64,000 nucleotides of DNA from Skeletonema tropicum (taxonomy: Eukaryota; Bacillariophyta; Thalassiosirophyceae; Thalassiosirales; Thalassiosiraceae), in the NCBI GenBank assembly GCA_037178625.1, contig CM074130.1, positions 1,240,001 to 1,304,000 of the forward strand, given 5' to 3'. Below, in pieces: positions 52,143 through 62,900 of this stretch. The notes beneath the pieces are model-generated. The model was not told the DNA's origin. It was given only the letters and a program-made list of their open reading frames with translations, and did not search any database. The position numbers and the translations under genes are program-made. Position 1 is the stretch's first letter. Every line of letters begins with the position of its first letter.

Positions 52143-52370
52143 AAGCGTGGATGACTACGCTTTCGAATTAACTTCTTCAGCGGATAGCAATAGTAATAGT
52201 GAGGATAGGCGGCTTTGTCGATGCAAAGTTGCGAGTCATTTAGCTCTCCCTCGTTGACACGAGTTTTCTCCTTAAATGGATACGTGTCTCTGTGGGGTCA
52301 TTCCTCGTTATCTAAAATAGGTAAGTTTGTACAATTGCTTTCCCTCAGCAAGTGTAGCTGCCGGGTAGGC
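52057..52370 (+). repeat. Left arm of the 314-bp inverted repeat
   Basis: Pairs with 53735-54048 in inverted orientation with few differences (for example one base in the ACTATTACTATT tract). Its inner edge, continuing to 52392, includes a perfect 12-bp stem, CTTTCCCTCAGC (52338-52349) with 52381-52392, with CTGCC/GGCAG nested in the loop. Confidence 0.93.
52127..52198 (-). ncRNA. Possible hammerhead ribozyme in the element's 3' end
   Basis: Read on the minus strand, the core order fits a hammerhead: CTGAAGA (C3-A9, CUGANGA), then GAAA, then a stem GCGT/ACGC closed by A-U, then an unpaired U at the expected cleavage site (CUU). Stem I has CCG/CGG next to the core, an internal loop and a perfect 9-bp outer helix TATTACTAT/ATAGTAATA. 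Stem II is the weak point: only 9 nt (AGTTAATTC) separate the core halves and they pair poorly. The equivalent right-arm sequence (plus, 53907-53978) has one mismatch in the 9-bp helix. Hammerheads are known from Penelope-like elements, which motivates the call; activity is unproven. Confidence 0.35.
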
Positions 52371-52403
52371 AGCGGAACAAGCTGAGGGAAAGGAAGGGGA
52401 GGA

Positions 52404-53729
52404 CTACGATTCTGTTGTCCTCCCCAGGTAGGTACTTACCTCCTCACCTCTGTTTTGAAAGAGGGAGGTTTGAGAGACAATATCTCCAATGTTTTTTGCT
52501 CTCTTATAGCATACTACCATCTTTTCGATTCCGATTGTGTCGCGTAGGGTGGTAGAAAGCTCCTCCTCATATATCTGTTGACAGGTTCGACTAGGGATGT
52601 AATGAGGGTGGAATCGACCGAGTTTCAAATAGATGTTTTTGTCATTATCTGAGGTGGTAGATTCTGAGATGGCTTGGGGCAGTGGAGGTGGGTTGCAGAC
52701 TTTGTAGTTTGCATTTACGAACATTCGTTTCAGTTGGTCGAAGTCCCATCCTCTGTCGAGCAAGCGTTGGAAGAATAGTCTTGCTACCTCGACATAGTCT
52801 TTTTTATCGGTGCACTGCCAATAGTATCTCTTGAGTTCGCCAAATATTACCCCTTTCATCGTGTTCCTCTGATGAGCAGAAGATGGCAGTAGGTAGAGGT
52901 AGAGGTTCATTGGCTTTTGGTATGTCTTAGTTGAGACAATACCTTCTGGCGAAATGGAAATGATTAAGTCTAAGAAGATTCCTTTGTCGGCAGGTTCTTC
53001 AACCTTCCAACGGAGGATTCCAAAGTCGTTGATGTCTTGCTTGAGGTCGTGAAAGCGCCTAAGGCTTCCAAGCCATAGGACAGATAGGTCATCGACGAAA
53101 CGTGCAAGGTCTTGGATTTCTTCCGAATAGCCAGGGAGGAGTCTAATTTTCTCATGCCAGCCATAGTAAAGGCCAGCGTACATGACTGCGACTGATGTAC
53201 CCATCGCAGTGCCACATAGTTGTTTGAAAAAGCAGTCTCCAAATTGGGTAATGTTGTTCTTCATAATAAAGCTCAGAGCTTCCAGAATAAGTTTGATGTC
53301 CGGGAAGTCGTCTGGAAGTTGGTTGTTTTCTTTCAGATGGTTGAGCCATACTCCGATGATTTCGATGCCATGATTGATAGTGATATTGTCGTACATGGCG
53401 GTAGCATCAGCAGTAATAATCTTCGTCCCTGCTGGCCATTGTTTGTTAGTCAGTCGGGCGTGATATTCTTTGCTGTCTTTGATGGTCGACGGAATAAATT
53501 GAACAAGTTTTTGCAACTCGTAGTCTAGCCACTTGCTAATACTCTCAGGTCCAGTTCCACATTTAGCGTTAACTGGTCGGAGGGCGGTAGGTGTTTTATG
53601 GACTTTTGCGGTTGCTCTGAATCTTCCTTGCCTGCTACCAGCGGCTTCATAGCACTTGTTGATGTAAATCTTGATGTGCTCTGGGATCGCTGCTGAGTTC
53701 TTGATACTGCCTACTTTATATGCCATCAA
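52404..53729 (-). CDS. Penelope-type reverse transcriptase, N-terminally truncated
   Basis: 441 residues. RT motifs appear in order: RFRATAKVHKTPTALRPVN, KIITADATAMYDNI (motif A Asp), FFKQLCGTAMGTSVAVMYAG (motif B), LARFVDDLSVLW (motif C, both Asp present) and GIFLDLIISISPEGIVSTKT followed by KPMN...LPSSAHQRNTMKGV. The LD...T..Y.KP..... S.H string is characteristic of Penelope-like RTs. The catalytic aspartates are intact. The frame begins only six bases inside the right inverted repeat, so the usual N-terminal region is missing. No C-terminal GIY-YIG endonuclease is present; the tail instead has a Cys/Lys-containing helix. It may act in trans or be a dead 5'-truncated copy. Confidence 0.85.
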   Translation of the reverse strand: MMAYKVGSIKNSAAIPEHIKIYINKCYEAAGSRQGRFRATAKVHKTPTALRPVNAKCGTGPESISKWLDYELQKLVQFIPSTIKDSKEYHARLTNKQWPAGTKIITADATAMYDNITINHGIEIIGVWLNHLKENNQLPDDFPDIKLILEALSFIMKNNITQFGDCFFKQLCGTAMGTSVAVMYAGLYYGWHEKIRLLPGYSEEIQDLARFVDDLSVLWLGSLRRFHDLKQDINDFGILRWKVEEPADKGIFLDLIISISPEGIVSTKTYQKPMNLYLYLLPSSAHQRNTMKGVIFGELKRYYWQCTDKKDYVEVARLFFQRLLDRGWDFDQLKRMFVNANYKVCNPPPLPQAISESTTSDNDKNIYLKLGRFHPHYIPSRTCQQIYEEELSTTLRDTIGIEKMVVCYKRAKNIGDIVSQTSLFQNRGEEVSTYLGRTTES

Positions 53730-53734
53730 ATGCC

Positions 53735-54048
53735 GCCTACCCGGCAGCTACACTTGCTGAGGGAAAGCAATTGTACAAACTTACCTATTTTAGATAACGA
53801 GGAATGACCCCACAGAGACACGTATCCATTTAAGGAGAAAACTCGTGTCAACGAGGGAGAGCTAAATGACTCGCAACTTTGCATCGACAAAGCCGCCTAT
53901 CCTCACTACTACTATTGCTATCCGCTGAAGAAGTTAATTCGAAAGCGTAGTCATCCACGCTTCGGTAATATAGTAATACCACTTTATCTGATATTGGTTC
54001 ATATATTGATTATAGAGAGAAGTAAGGTCGCTCGCTTCGCTCGCTCCC
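53735..54048 (-). repeat. Right arm of the 314-bp inverted repeat
   Basis: Reverse complement of 52057-52370. It contains one copy of the 85-bp terminal unit (53963-54048) and sits immediately upstream of the RT start. Confidence 0.93.
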
Positions 54049-54065
54049 GAAGTTGCAAAAATCTT

Positions 54066-55429
54066 TGCAAAAGAGCATGCTTTTTGCAACTTTTGCAACC
54101 CAAAGTAAACGCAGTGTGATAGCGCAGAGCGGTCATTGGCGCCGATTCCTTAAGTACACTCTAGCCCAGCTCTAGATCAACACACCATCATCTATACTCT
54201 ATACGACCGTGCGATAGCAGAATACATTGTATGGCGATCCCATAAGGCAGCTGAATCGAATGGTATGGCTGATGTCAAACGATATATCGATCATCTAGTA
54301 GAGAGACGTATCGTCCATACCATACATCAGCGGTTGACATATTGTGTGTGCCGACACAAATATCACGTTTGATGTGATAAAAAACAAGTATAATAGAGGA
54401 TTATGTACGGGGTACAATGATGGCGCACTCACTACTTGCATGGGTATAGCGTACTGATCGATGAGTCAGTTGGCAACAGAAGATGAAAATTGACTTGAAA
54501 AGCTAATTCAACACACATAATGCACACATGTTCATGGCATTGGGTAATAGGATATATTAGATCTTTCCGAGACACTGCAAATAACATAACATTGAATAAC
54601 AACTAATTATTGACGGAAAGTGTGTACGACTTATCATAGAAAAGCATTTTGCCATATGATAGGATGTCAGGGATAAACGCAACGCACATCACCCTCTTAG
54701 ACGACAACATCATTGACGACCACTCGTCTGAGCACACTCAGAGATAGCCACGATAACATTTCAAACAACATCTCACTTCCACTCAATTGTTGAAAACTGC
54801 CGCTGCTGTTTTCGTAGAGGTGATCTTCCCTCCGGTTTGGATTGATTTGCTGTGAGAAACTTACATAATGCTGCAAGCACACGCTGGCCTCTTTTTCAAT
54901 GATGCTCTCAGTGATTCTATAACGCTAATGACGACGATCGACGGCTCTGACGGAAGCTCACAATATGCAATACCATTTCATGGCCAATGGCGGTGGCTGA
55001 ACGACGACCCAAGGGCAAATGAAGCGCATGTCATGGTAGGCATGTCTCAGGGCACATAAAAGAATGGGCTGAACCACAAAAAAAGGCCTCTGCACCATGC
55101 GCGTTATCACAATAGTATGTAGTAAAATAGGTACCAGTAAATTTCTAACAGTATGATTGACATCTACTTGTGCACCCGATGCCAAAGACCAAGCATATTC
55201 ACACAAAACCAACCTACCAATGACAACGGCTCCTCCGAAACAAGCATGTACCCCATCCTACTATTACTCCAATATATTATCAACATGATTGTTGCATCCA
55301 ATAATTTATCACTTTGCCATCAAGGGGTTTGGATGGTAGAGAGTGATGCCATAGCACATCTCGGCATTTCATCTACGGAAATGGCAATTAACAAAAACTG
55401 CACATGCCCGTCAACTCTACACATGGAAC
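54066..55429. other. Intergenic region between the retroelement and the unknown ORF
   Basis: Next to the element, 54051-54110 contains repeated GTTGCAAAA/TTTTGCAAC foldback sequence. The rest holds short frames (54868-55059, 55153-55464 plus; 54958-55212 minus) without a recognisable product, and the left arm of an inverted repeat at 55051. Confidence 0.45.
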
Positions 55430-56821
55430 ATGATGGAAAAGTACACGCTCCTAGGCCAGTATGAAGAAGATAGTGAGGAAAAGAATGAGAGTAAGCGCTT
55501 ACTGTTGTCAATGATATTGTTGGAAGAAGACGCAGACGAAGAATATATGGCAAAGTATTATGACACTAACATTGCAATGGTGAACTGTGGTGGACTTACA
55601 CTGGTTTCAAAATACTTCTTTGATTGGGGAAAGGAAGCAATGAAAGTCGTCCGCAATTCCTTTACACATGATCTCATGACTCAAAACCTGCGCAATTGTT
55701 TTAGAGAGGGGAAGCGTCTCGGTCTCGTCATGGACAACAAGCACCTTTGCCACAAGTTTGTAAACCTGTGTCAATCCAGCCCAATGTCGGTCCAGCGCGG
55801 TGCAATAGACGAAGTGTACCGCATAATTCTGCAAAAGATTGTTCATTCTAGGTTTGCTGTTGTTTTCCGTCAGTGGAAGGAAGAGCATTGTCCGAAGCAC
55901 GACGTGTCTCTGAGATCAAAGTTGAAAGCAAGCGTGGACACGAATAAGAGCAGCAAACATCAAAAGCGACCAGCACCCGAGCCACCTAACACATCCAATG
56001 AAGTAGATACGAAAAAGTCAAAGAAGAGTTAATAATATTTAATGTGTAATAAATGTGAGTCTATCCATAATATAGTGTGATAACATATTTAAGAACTTCT
56101 CTTGCACTCACCTCTCATTTTTAAGTTTCTTACTAAGCAAAGCAAACATTCAATTTTAAATACAATTGTCCCGCCAACGATGACAGCGGGTCTTCTTCAT
56201 TATCAGATGCTCCTGTTGATATGAGTTCAGTCGTGTTTTTGTCTTTGTCGGAAATGGTTGTGTCTGTGGATCTCGGCTAAAAAAGATAAATGTGCTTGTG
56301 TCAGTGGATCGGCTCCAACAAACTGATGCACAGTGATGGGGATAATGAAACCTGTCTTACCGACGATGGCGAGGGATCTTAATTAATTTCCTGAACTGTT
56401 GTTGATGTTGGGTCGACGGCAGCGCTCGTCTTCGTCGGCAATGGTATGATGCATCGGTGGATCGGAGATCGATATCCGATGATGTGCTGTTGCCATCATC
56501 AAATGCACAATGACTGAATGCCCCTTAATTTCTCGATATGGCGGATTCATAGTCCAATAGCATGATAGAAGGCAAATGCGTCGGATCGAGAAATAAAATG
56601 GGCACAGCCATTGACATAATTTTTACTAGCACAGCGTCATGGTGAAGATGTCATCGAAGTGTTTTGAGGAGGTTTGAGTGCAGAATTTTGATAACACGCA
56701 CGGTGGTGTGGATGGAAAGGGCGCCCCCCCTAAACGGTTGCATAAGTACGGAAATTTATCTAGATGAAAAAGAGGGCACCACTTTTTCAATTTTGTGGTT
56801 CAGCCCATTCTCTTATGTGCC
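55051..56821. repeat. 1.77-kb segment bounded by a 31-bp inverted repeat
   Basis: GGCACATAAAAGAATGGGCT followed by GAACCACAAAA (55051-55081) is matched in reverse at 56791-56821 with one mismatch, and weaker similarity extends outward (ATGCC/GGCAT, GAAGCG). The segment contains the unknown ORF at 55430-56032. It could be a small DNA transposon or an inverted duplication. No target-site duplication was found. Confidence 0.55.
55430..56032 (+). CDS. Unknown ORF, charged C-terminal tail
   Basis: 200 codons. The frame starts acidic (LLGQYEEDSEEKNESKRLLL), has a helical middle with Cys (NLRNCFREGKRLGLVMDNKH), and ends in a basic Lys/Ser tail with KHQKRPAPEPPNTSNEV, which could be a nuclear signal. 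Composition is protein-like, but no family is recognised. The frame immediately upstream (55153-55464, different phase) may be an earlier exon or an unrelated frame. It lies inside the 31-bp inverted-repeat segment, so a mobile-element origin is possible. Confidence 0.45.
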   Translation: MMEKYTLLGQYEEDSEEKNESKRLLLSMILLEEDADEEYMAKYYDTNIAMVNCGGLTLVSKYFFDWGKEAMKVVRNSFTHDLMTQNLRNCFREGKRLGLVMDNKHLCHKFVNLCQSSPMSVQRGAIDEVYRIILQKIVHSRFAVVFRQWKEEHCPKHDVSLRSKLKASVDTNKSSKHQKRPAPEPPNTSNEVDTKKSKKS

Positions 56822-57062
56822 CCGGCATGTCTTGTGTCTCTATGTCTTCGCTTCGTCATATAGAAAAATCACATCTTTCACGTGATCTGACATGTGTGAC
56901 TACTATGTGACCATGTATGTGATTACACGGTTGCAAAAATAGTGGCAAATACTCCGAGTACTACGCGTAGAATTTTTTTAAATTAAACCGAGATTCAAAA
57001 GTTTGGTGACTGGATGAAAGTGGCCATGCATTATGCTACCTTCTGCTGAGGCGAGCCTGTAG
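56033..57062. other. Intergenic region
   Basis: No gene supported. It includes the right arm of the inverted repeat (56791-56821) and the promoter of the thioredoxin-fold gene. Confidence 0.45.
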
Positions 57063-57945
57063 TTGCAAGTTGCAACAAATAAGATGGAAATAGATACGGT
57101 AGAAACAACAATCAACGCCCCCGCTACTACGACTATGAATACAAAGACTCGCTCCCTCCCATTCTTACGTCGCATGGTCTTTGCGTTATTTCTCATTGCT
57201 ACAATCCTTCTGTCATGGAATGATTGGGCCGAAATACAATTTGTCGCTGCAGCCGAACCAACAGCACCGAAGGCCGAAGGTGTGATACAATTAACTGCAA
57301 AGAATTTCGACAAATCATTGAGCGATGGGAATGCTTGGTTAATTGAATTCTATGCTCCATGGTAAGGCTTCGCAGTGCTTTTTTTGCCTAAACCTCATTT
57401 CTATTGTCGATTTCTCACGGTGCACGGTGCCAACTTATTTTCACACATTCACTTTTTTCTCTAGGTGCAGTCACTGCACAAAATTTGCTCCATCGTATGA
57501 GGCTGTCGCTCAACAGCTCCACTCCGCGAAGAACAAGAAACATAGAGTAAAGGTTGCCAAAGTTGATGGTGCGAACGAGCGAGCACTGGCGAGCAGATTT
57601 AGTGTCAAAGGCTACCCTACATTCTTCTTGGTGAATGGTTGGTCTGTTCGAGAGTATGCTGGACATAGATCACAGGAAAATCTGATCAAGTTTGCCACAG
57701 AGGCGTATGAGGAGGTGGAAGAAATTCCATTTTTGTTTGGGCCATTCGGTCCAATGGGGCAGTTGCGATCTTTTCTGATGCGAAGTGGAACTTGGGTGGT
57801 AGGGTTATACGAAAATTTGACGGAAGAACGTGGCTTAAAGCCACTCATTGCAATGGCTCTGCTTTGTTTTGGTGGTATGGTAGTGGGTCTTACCATGATT
57901 GTGGTGTTGGGTGTGGTCATGATGAGCAAGATGAAGCAGGATTGA
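57063..57945 (+). CDS. Transmembrane thioredoxin-domain protein (TMX/PDI-like)
   Basis: Exons 57063..57361 and 57465..57945 with a 103-bp GT-AG intron. The intron splits the Trp codon of the active site; the join gives EFYAPWCSHCTKFAPSYEAV, a CSHC redox motif. The start is uncertain: in-frame Met codons also lie at 57084, 57135 and 57174, and the last would place MVFALFLIATILLSWNDWAE at the N-terminus as a signal peptide. The thioredoxin fold continues with VKVAKVDGANERALASRFSV and GYPTFFLVNGWSVREYAGHR (cis-Pro in YPT). A second membrane segment near the C-terminus (LLCFGGMVVGLTMIVVLGVV) and a short basic tail make a type I ER protein. It should catalyse disulfide exchange in the secretory pathway. 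Confidence 0.87.
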
Positions 57946-58080
57946 ATTAGTTATACTAAGAGTCCAACGTGCATAATACTATGTATGAACGCAACGCAAT
58001 GCATGGCTGCAGATAAAACTTTCCTCTTCTAGAACATATATAGATACAGGGTTTTTAAGTTGTTACGTGCAAAATATCAA

Positions 58081-59610
58081 TCATTGAATCTGATTGCTAG
58101 ACCTAATAAAGCTAATCTTTCGCCTGTAGTTCATGCGTTTCACCATCAGGTGGGTTACATCAGCTGCGGACATGTTACTTGTTTCGACATCATCAATGCT
58201 CAAGATGATATCTCCGTGCTGCAACAATCCTTCGAGCGGAGAGCCATTTCTTATTTTGTGCACAGTTGGCTGTCCATTGATTACATCAATAGCAACTCCG
58301 ACTTTTCCTGGTGGGGCATAGATGTATTCTTGGCTGGAACTAGTGGAGTTTCCACTGAATAAAGAAGAGTTGTCCTCGGAAGGTTGGTCCATAAATGATA
58401 TAGACTCTTCTCTCGCCGCTCCATTTGATTTACGGAGGCGCAAATCATTTTCTGCTGTGTACGAAGACGTATCACTGGTATTATCTTTGTAGAAAGTCGG
58501 GGGAGTTTCTGTGCCAAATGGATCAAATGAGTAATCATCGACAGCAGAACGATTGTACAACACTCGCAAAGATTTCGCAGACGGCCCAGCTGTATTAGCA
58601 GAGGCAATCTCTTGGGATCGCCACTTGTTGTGTTTGAGCTGTCGCTCTCGCTTGACCAGCTTGATAGAACCGATCATGGCTAGGACGAAAACAATACCAG
58701 CAGCAACGATCCCGACAATCGAAGCTGCACTCAGACCCTTTACTTCGTACCCAGCAGTTGACCCAATAATTGCACTTCCTTCGTCTTTACCAGCTCCGAG
58801 AGAACGCACAGTCACATTTTCCACATTAGCAAAGTACTCGTCAGAATCTTGCACGTATTCTACCAAGTGGTCAACAAACTTCTTGCAGATATGAATAAGC
58901 ATCTCCTGGAATTCATGATGTGATAAAGTTTGATCATCTGCGATTTGCTCAGCAGAAATGACAGTCATCACTTTTAGAGTGTATGCATCTTTGCTCTCAG
59001 CTGATTCTGCTTCGTTAGGAAGCCACTCGCTTCCATCAACAGCCCAATCGCTCTCGTCAGCATCAGTATCTTCGTCAGCGTCAGCATCAGCATCAGAACC
59101 TTCCGTAGCTCCGTCGCTTTCTCCCAATAAAGCATCCATCACACTTAGAGCTTCTTCGTCTTCTTCTTTATTATCATTACCATCACCTACCCAACCATCG
59201 TCCTCCCAGTCATCATTGTCATAATCGTCATCTTCGTCATCGTGGATAAAATGAAATTGACCAGCTTGAAGCTGATTTGTTAGCAACTTCCTCCCGGGGA
59301 CATTCTTTGCATTGCTTACAAACTGCTCATCAAAGATAGTCGCACTGATAATCTGCACATCATACACGGTTTGGCCTTCAAAGACATGTTTCAGAAACTT
59401 GGTAAGTGCAGTGGTAAAGGAAGTCTTTTGCGACTGATCGATAGAAGACACATCTAGAGGAGTGATCGAGGCTAGCAATGTTGCTGACAAGAATGGAGAT
59501 TGCTCTCTTTGGGCTTGTTGTATTTCATTGATCACAACTCTTTCTGCTTTTGTGGCAGAGAAAAAGAGGTAGGTGATAGAAAGGATTGTTTTCATCGACA
59601 TGACCATCAT
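58081..59610 (-). CDS. Signal-peptide, single-pass membrane protein with a C-terminal PDZ domain
   Basis: 509 residues. The signal peptide MKTILSITYLFFSATKAE (second or third Met) is followed by a lumenal domain of about 110 residues, a long acidic Asp/Glu/Ser-rich stretch (about 150-215), a second folded segment, one membrane helix (SAASIVGIVAAGIVFVLAMI, about 305-325) with a Lys/Arg stop-transfer, and a cytosolic tail. The last 90 residues form a PDZ-like domain: GVAIDVINGQPTVHKIRNGS, PLEGLLQHGDIILSIDDVE and AADVTHLMVKRMN. The gene probably links an outside domain to intracellular partners, but ligands are unknown. It is divergent from the subtilase gene. Confidence 0.78.
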   Translation of the reverse strand: MMVMSMKTILSITYLFFSATKAERVVINEIQQAQREQSPFLSATLLASITPLDVSSIDQSQKTSFTTALTKFLKHVFEGQTVYDVQIISATIFDEQFVSNAKNVPGRKLLTNQLQAGQFHFIHDDEDDDYDNDDWEDDGWVGDGNDNKEEDEEALSVMDALLGESDGATEGSDADADADEDTDADESDWAVDGSEWLPNEAESAESKDAYTLKVMTVISAEQIADDQTLSHHEFQEMLIHICKKFVDHLVEYVQDSDEYFANVENVTVRSLGAGKDEGSAIIGSTAGYEVKGLSAASIVGIVAAGIVFVLAMIGSIKLVKRERQLKHNKWRSQEIASANTAGPSAKSLRVLYNRSAVDDYSFDPFGTETPPTFYKDNTSDTSSYTAENDLRLRKSNGAAREESISFMDQPSEDNSSLFSGNSTSSSQEYIYAPPGKVGVAIDVINGQPTVHKIRNGSPLEGLLQHGDIILSIDDVETSNMSAADVTHLMVKRMNYRRKISFIRSSNQIQ

Positions 59611-59951
59611 CTTCTTCTGACGAAGCGCTTTCTTTTCGAGTAGGGAAACAAATGCTTATCCTCGATGTGTGATATTCGGTAGCTATGGGCAAGGTTATGG
59701 CTTCCCGGGCTACCAGAGGCAATACCAACAAGGTCTTTGATGAGCTATGCTACCGATGGGGCTCAAATTTTCTCCGCTCACATCGTCGTTCATTTGGATG
59801 CTCCTCTTTTTTCGTCTTCGCTTTCGCAATAATTTTATATTGAATTCCTATGTTTGGATACGCTTTTAGGCTGAAGAAATTCATCTCACTCTTCCATCAT
59901 TCATTAGCAACTACATACGACTGATGAACTAAAGGCTATTGAATTATCAAC
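59611..59951. promoter_or_regulatory. Divergent promoter region of the PDZ and subtilase genes
   Basis: 341 bp between two start codons that face away from each other. No motif could be assigned with confidence. Confidence 0.4.
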
Positions 59952-62900
59952 ATGACCAAGATGGCTGTAGATTATCTGACGCTGTTCTCAGCGTTGGCAT
60001 CACTCGTCATAGCTTCCGAGACGCTGCTTACAGAGCAGATGATCTCACATGAACACTTTTCGAGTTTGCTGCGCACTGCATTTGACGATGAAGTAACGTT
60101 CAGTCATTTGTCTACGAAGAACAATCGACAATTATCTGAGGAAGAGTCTGAACGTATTTGGTTGGATATATTCCACCATGGATTACGGTGGACTCAATCA
60201 AAACATCATCGTGCTTTGCGTCCAGACACTGCTGCCTCAGACGCAAAGCATCCATTTTTGCTGTGCAACCGGGCTCCAAATGAGTCTGGATTTGAGCGTC
60301 TGCAGCTATTGACTCATGCTCTAGATAATTCTATACTAGGGAGTCAAACTGTATCTAATACAGATGAAGAGAGCTGCTTCATCCTCAGTGCAACTTCGTC
60401 CACTATATATACAGCCCGCGAAACTGATAATAGTAATTCGTCCTTTGCACCGCTAGTCGATGTCATGAAAATAGCATCGGGAGGAGTGACTTATATACTG
60501 GAAGATACTGAATGGCAACAACCTACAGCTGCAGAGGGACGGTTCGAAACAAATCATGTTGCTTCATTGATGGTTGATCTTATACCTGGGGAAGAAATCA
60601 ATGAAATCAACTCTACTGCAGCTGCTACTCAAATACTCAATGATGTTAAAGCAATGATTCAATCTTCAAGCAACAATGATAATCTTCAATCTTCTAGCAA
60701 CTTGAGAAGTTCCAACAACAATCAGCTTCCAAATATTGTTAATGTGAGAGATGCATTCTCTTTGACTTCGTCTGTTCAAAACAACAAGCAAAGAAGTGAT
60801 ATTTGGTCCGAGGCTCTGCTTAACGGATTTGAGGCTGACCATCACTGCAAGAATATGTTTGACTTGCTTCAAGTGAGAGAGCGAGGGAAGATTGAAGGAT
60901 TTGAACTCTTACTTCATGCGCATCAGGCAGTAGAGAATGAGGGAACGGCTTGGAACAAGAATTGTGTCATATCACTTATGATTGGATTATCTGTCAACCA
61001 ATCAGTTCAAAGTGTTGATGTAGGTCGTCCGCTTGAGACCTCATCATTTGAGGAGATATCCTCTACAACACGCAAGTTGGCAGTACAAGGCATAACGAAT
61101 CCACAATGGATAAGTCAGTCTGGACGTGTAAACCAACGTCCATTCTTTGATAACAATTTGGATGGAAGCGGACAAACTGTAGGCATTGCTGATGCTGGTC
61201 TAGATACAGACAACTGCTATTTCTATGATAGCTCAAATAATGAGGATATCTATGGCAGATATAGTTGGAATATGAAACAGCGCAAGGTGGTCCACTATGA
61301 CAGTGATTTTGCTGATAGAAGGGAAACAAATGCAGGACATGGCACTGCAGTTTCCGCCGCTGCAGTTGGAAAACGGTCGTTTGATGGCCGCGTCGAGAGC
61401 AATGGTTATGCTGATGGTACTGCTCCAGGCGCAAAGCTAGCTTTCTTGGATATGGCCGTCGGATCGGCTGCAATTCAAGATCCAGGTGTGGTAAGATTAT
61501 TTGAATCTTTATCTCAGGCAGAAGATGGAGCAAAAGTGATCGGCGGAAGTTGGGGACGGTCATACTATGGCGTATACTCTTCCTTTTGTAAGGATTATGA
61601 TGCCATCTTGCGGGACACCTTTACTGATGTACTATTCGTGACTTCATCGGGCAACACCGGCAGTGCTGGTACAATCACTGTGCACTCTCCAAGTGACTGC
61701 AAAAATACAGTAAGTAATGATTTCCCTTGTCAGTTATTTTCCTCGCAAACTCTCCCAGCATCTCATCGCAGTGTCCTTCTTTTCAGCTCGCGGTGAGCTC
61801 AAGCCTGAATTATGGCAATGATATTAGATCAAATGAGCTTGGTATAGAATATCTAGCTGATTACAGTTCCAAGGGGCCAACAGCTGACGGCAGGATCAAG
61901 CCTGACATAGTCGCACCAGGACACTTTCTTCTCACCGCAAATGCCAATGTTGATATAGTAGGAGAGTGCGATGGTGGAATTCCCGACTCTCGGTATGGGG
62001 GAAGAGGTGAAGGAGTAAGATATGTATCTGGAACCAGCTACGCAGCGCCAACTGTAGCCGGTTCTGCAGCTCTGATCAGACAGTATTTTATCGAGGGATG
62101 GTGCACTGTTGATCGCTGCTGTGCAGTCAAAGGTTGTGGTTCTAGTATTAGTCCTAGCAACTCTTTGATAAAAGCTTTGCTATTGAATGGAGCAGTTCCT
62201 ATGACTGGAAAAGTTCAGAGAGTGCCGAATGGTGCTGTCCTCGATGAACCGTTTGCTGTTTACGATGGAAAGCAAGGATTCGGGAGAATCAATCTGCTCA
62301 ACTCGGTCCCTTTGCATGGCTCCAATAAACTACAGTTGATTACTGTCAATGACAAACCAATCACACATGGAAATGAGCATGACTACATTGTTAACATTGA
62401 TACTTCAAATGGGTGCAGCTCCGACCTAGCTGTGACTCTTGTGTGGATGGACCCACCAGGAGCTACAGGTTGTTTGAACTGCCTGGTAAATGATCTGGAT
62501 GTGAATGTCGAAGAGCTACCAATTAGTGGTAGCTCAAAGGTATACTATCCAAATGGACTTAGCAAACGCGACAAAAGAAACACGGTCGAACGAATAGCCA
62601 TCAATACTTCCAATGGAGATAGATTCAGAGTGTTAGTCAAGGCCACAAATTTGGTCTCAGAACAAAGATATTCCTTGGCAATCGCAGGTTGCTTAGCAGA
62701 TGACATTGCTGCGTCAAAGAAACAACAGACAAGCACTCCTTCGAAGAGACCTACCGTCGCGCCTACGTCCAAAAAACCAGCCAACAAAGAAAGTACCCAG
62801 TTAACATCATGTATGTCGCCTGATGATTGCAACAGAGCACGTAAGAAGAAGGGCATGAAAAGAATGTTTGTCGGCAAAAACGAAACAAGGGAAATACAGC

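Larger units (their letters stand above)
51785..54062 (-). mobile_element. Penelope-like retroelement with inverted terminal repeats
   Basis: A reverse transcriptase ORF (minus, 52404-53729) is flanked by 314-bp inverted repeats (52057-52370 and 53735-54048). Left of the left arm lie three more copies of the outermost 85 bp. Both outer ends run into TTTTGCAAC sequence in opposite orientations (about 51791 and 54053), so the true ends may lie slightly outside. Penelope-like elements often show head-to-head partial copies giving inverted flanking repeats, which fits: the 3' untranslated end seems to have been duplicated in reverse at the truncated 5' end. No endonuclease domain (GIY-YIG) is visible. 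A target duplication was not found. Confidence 0.75.
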
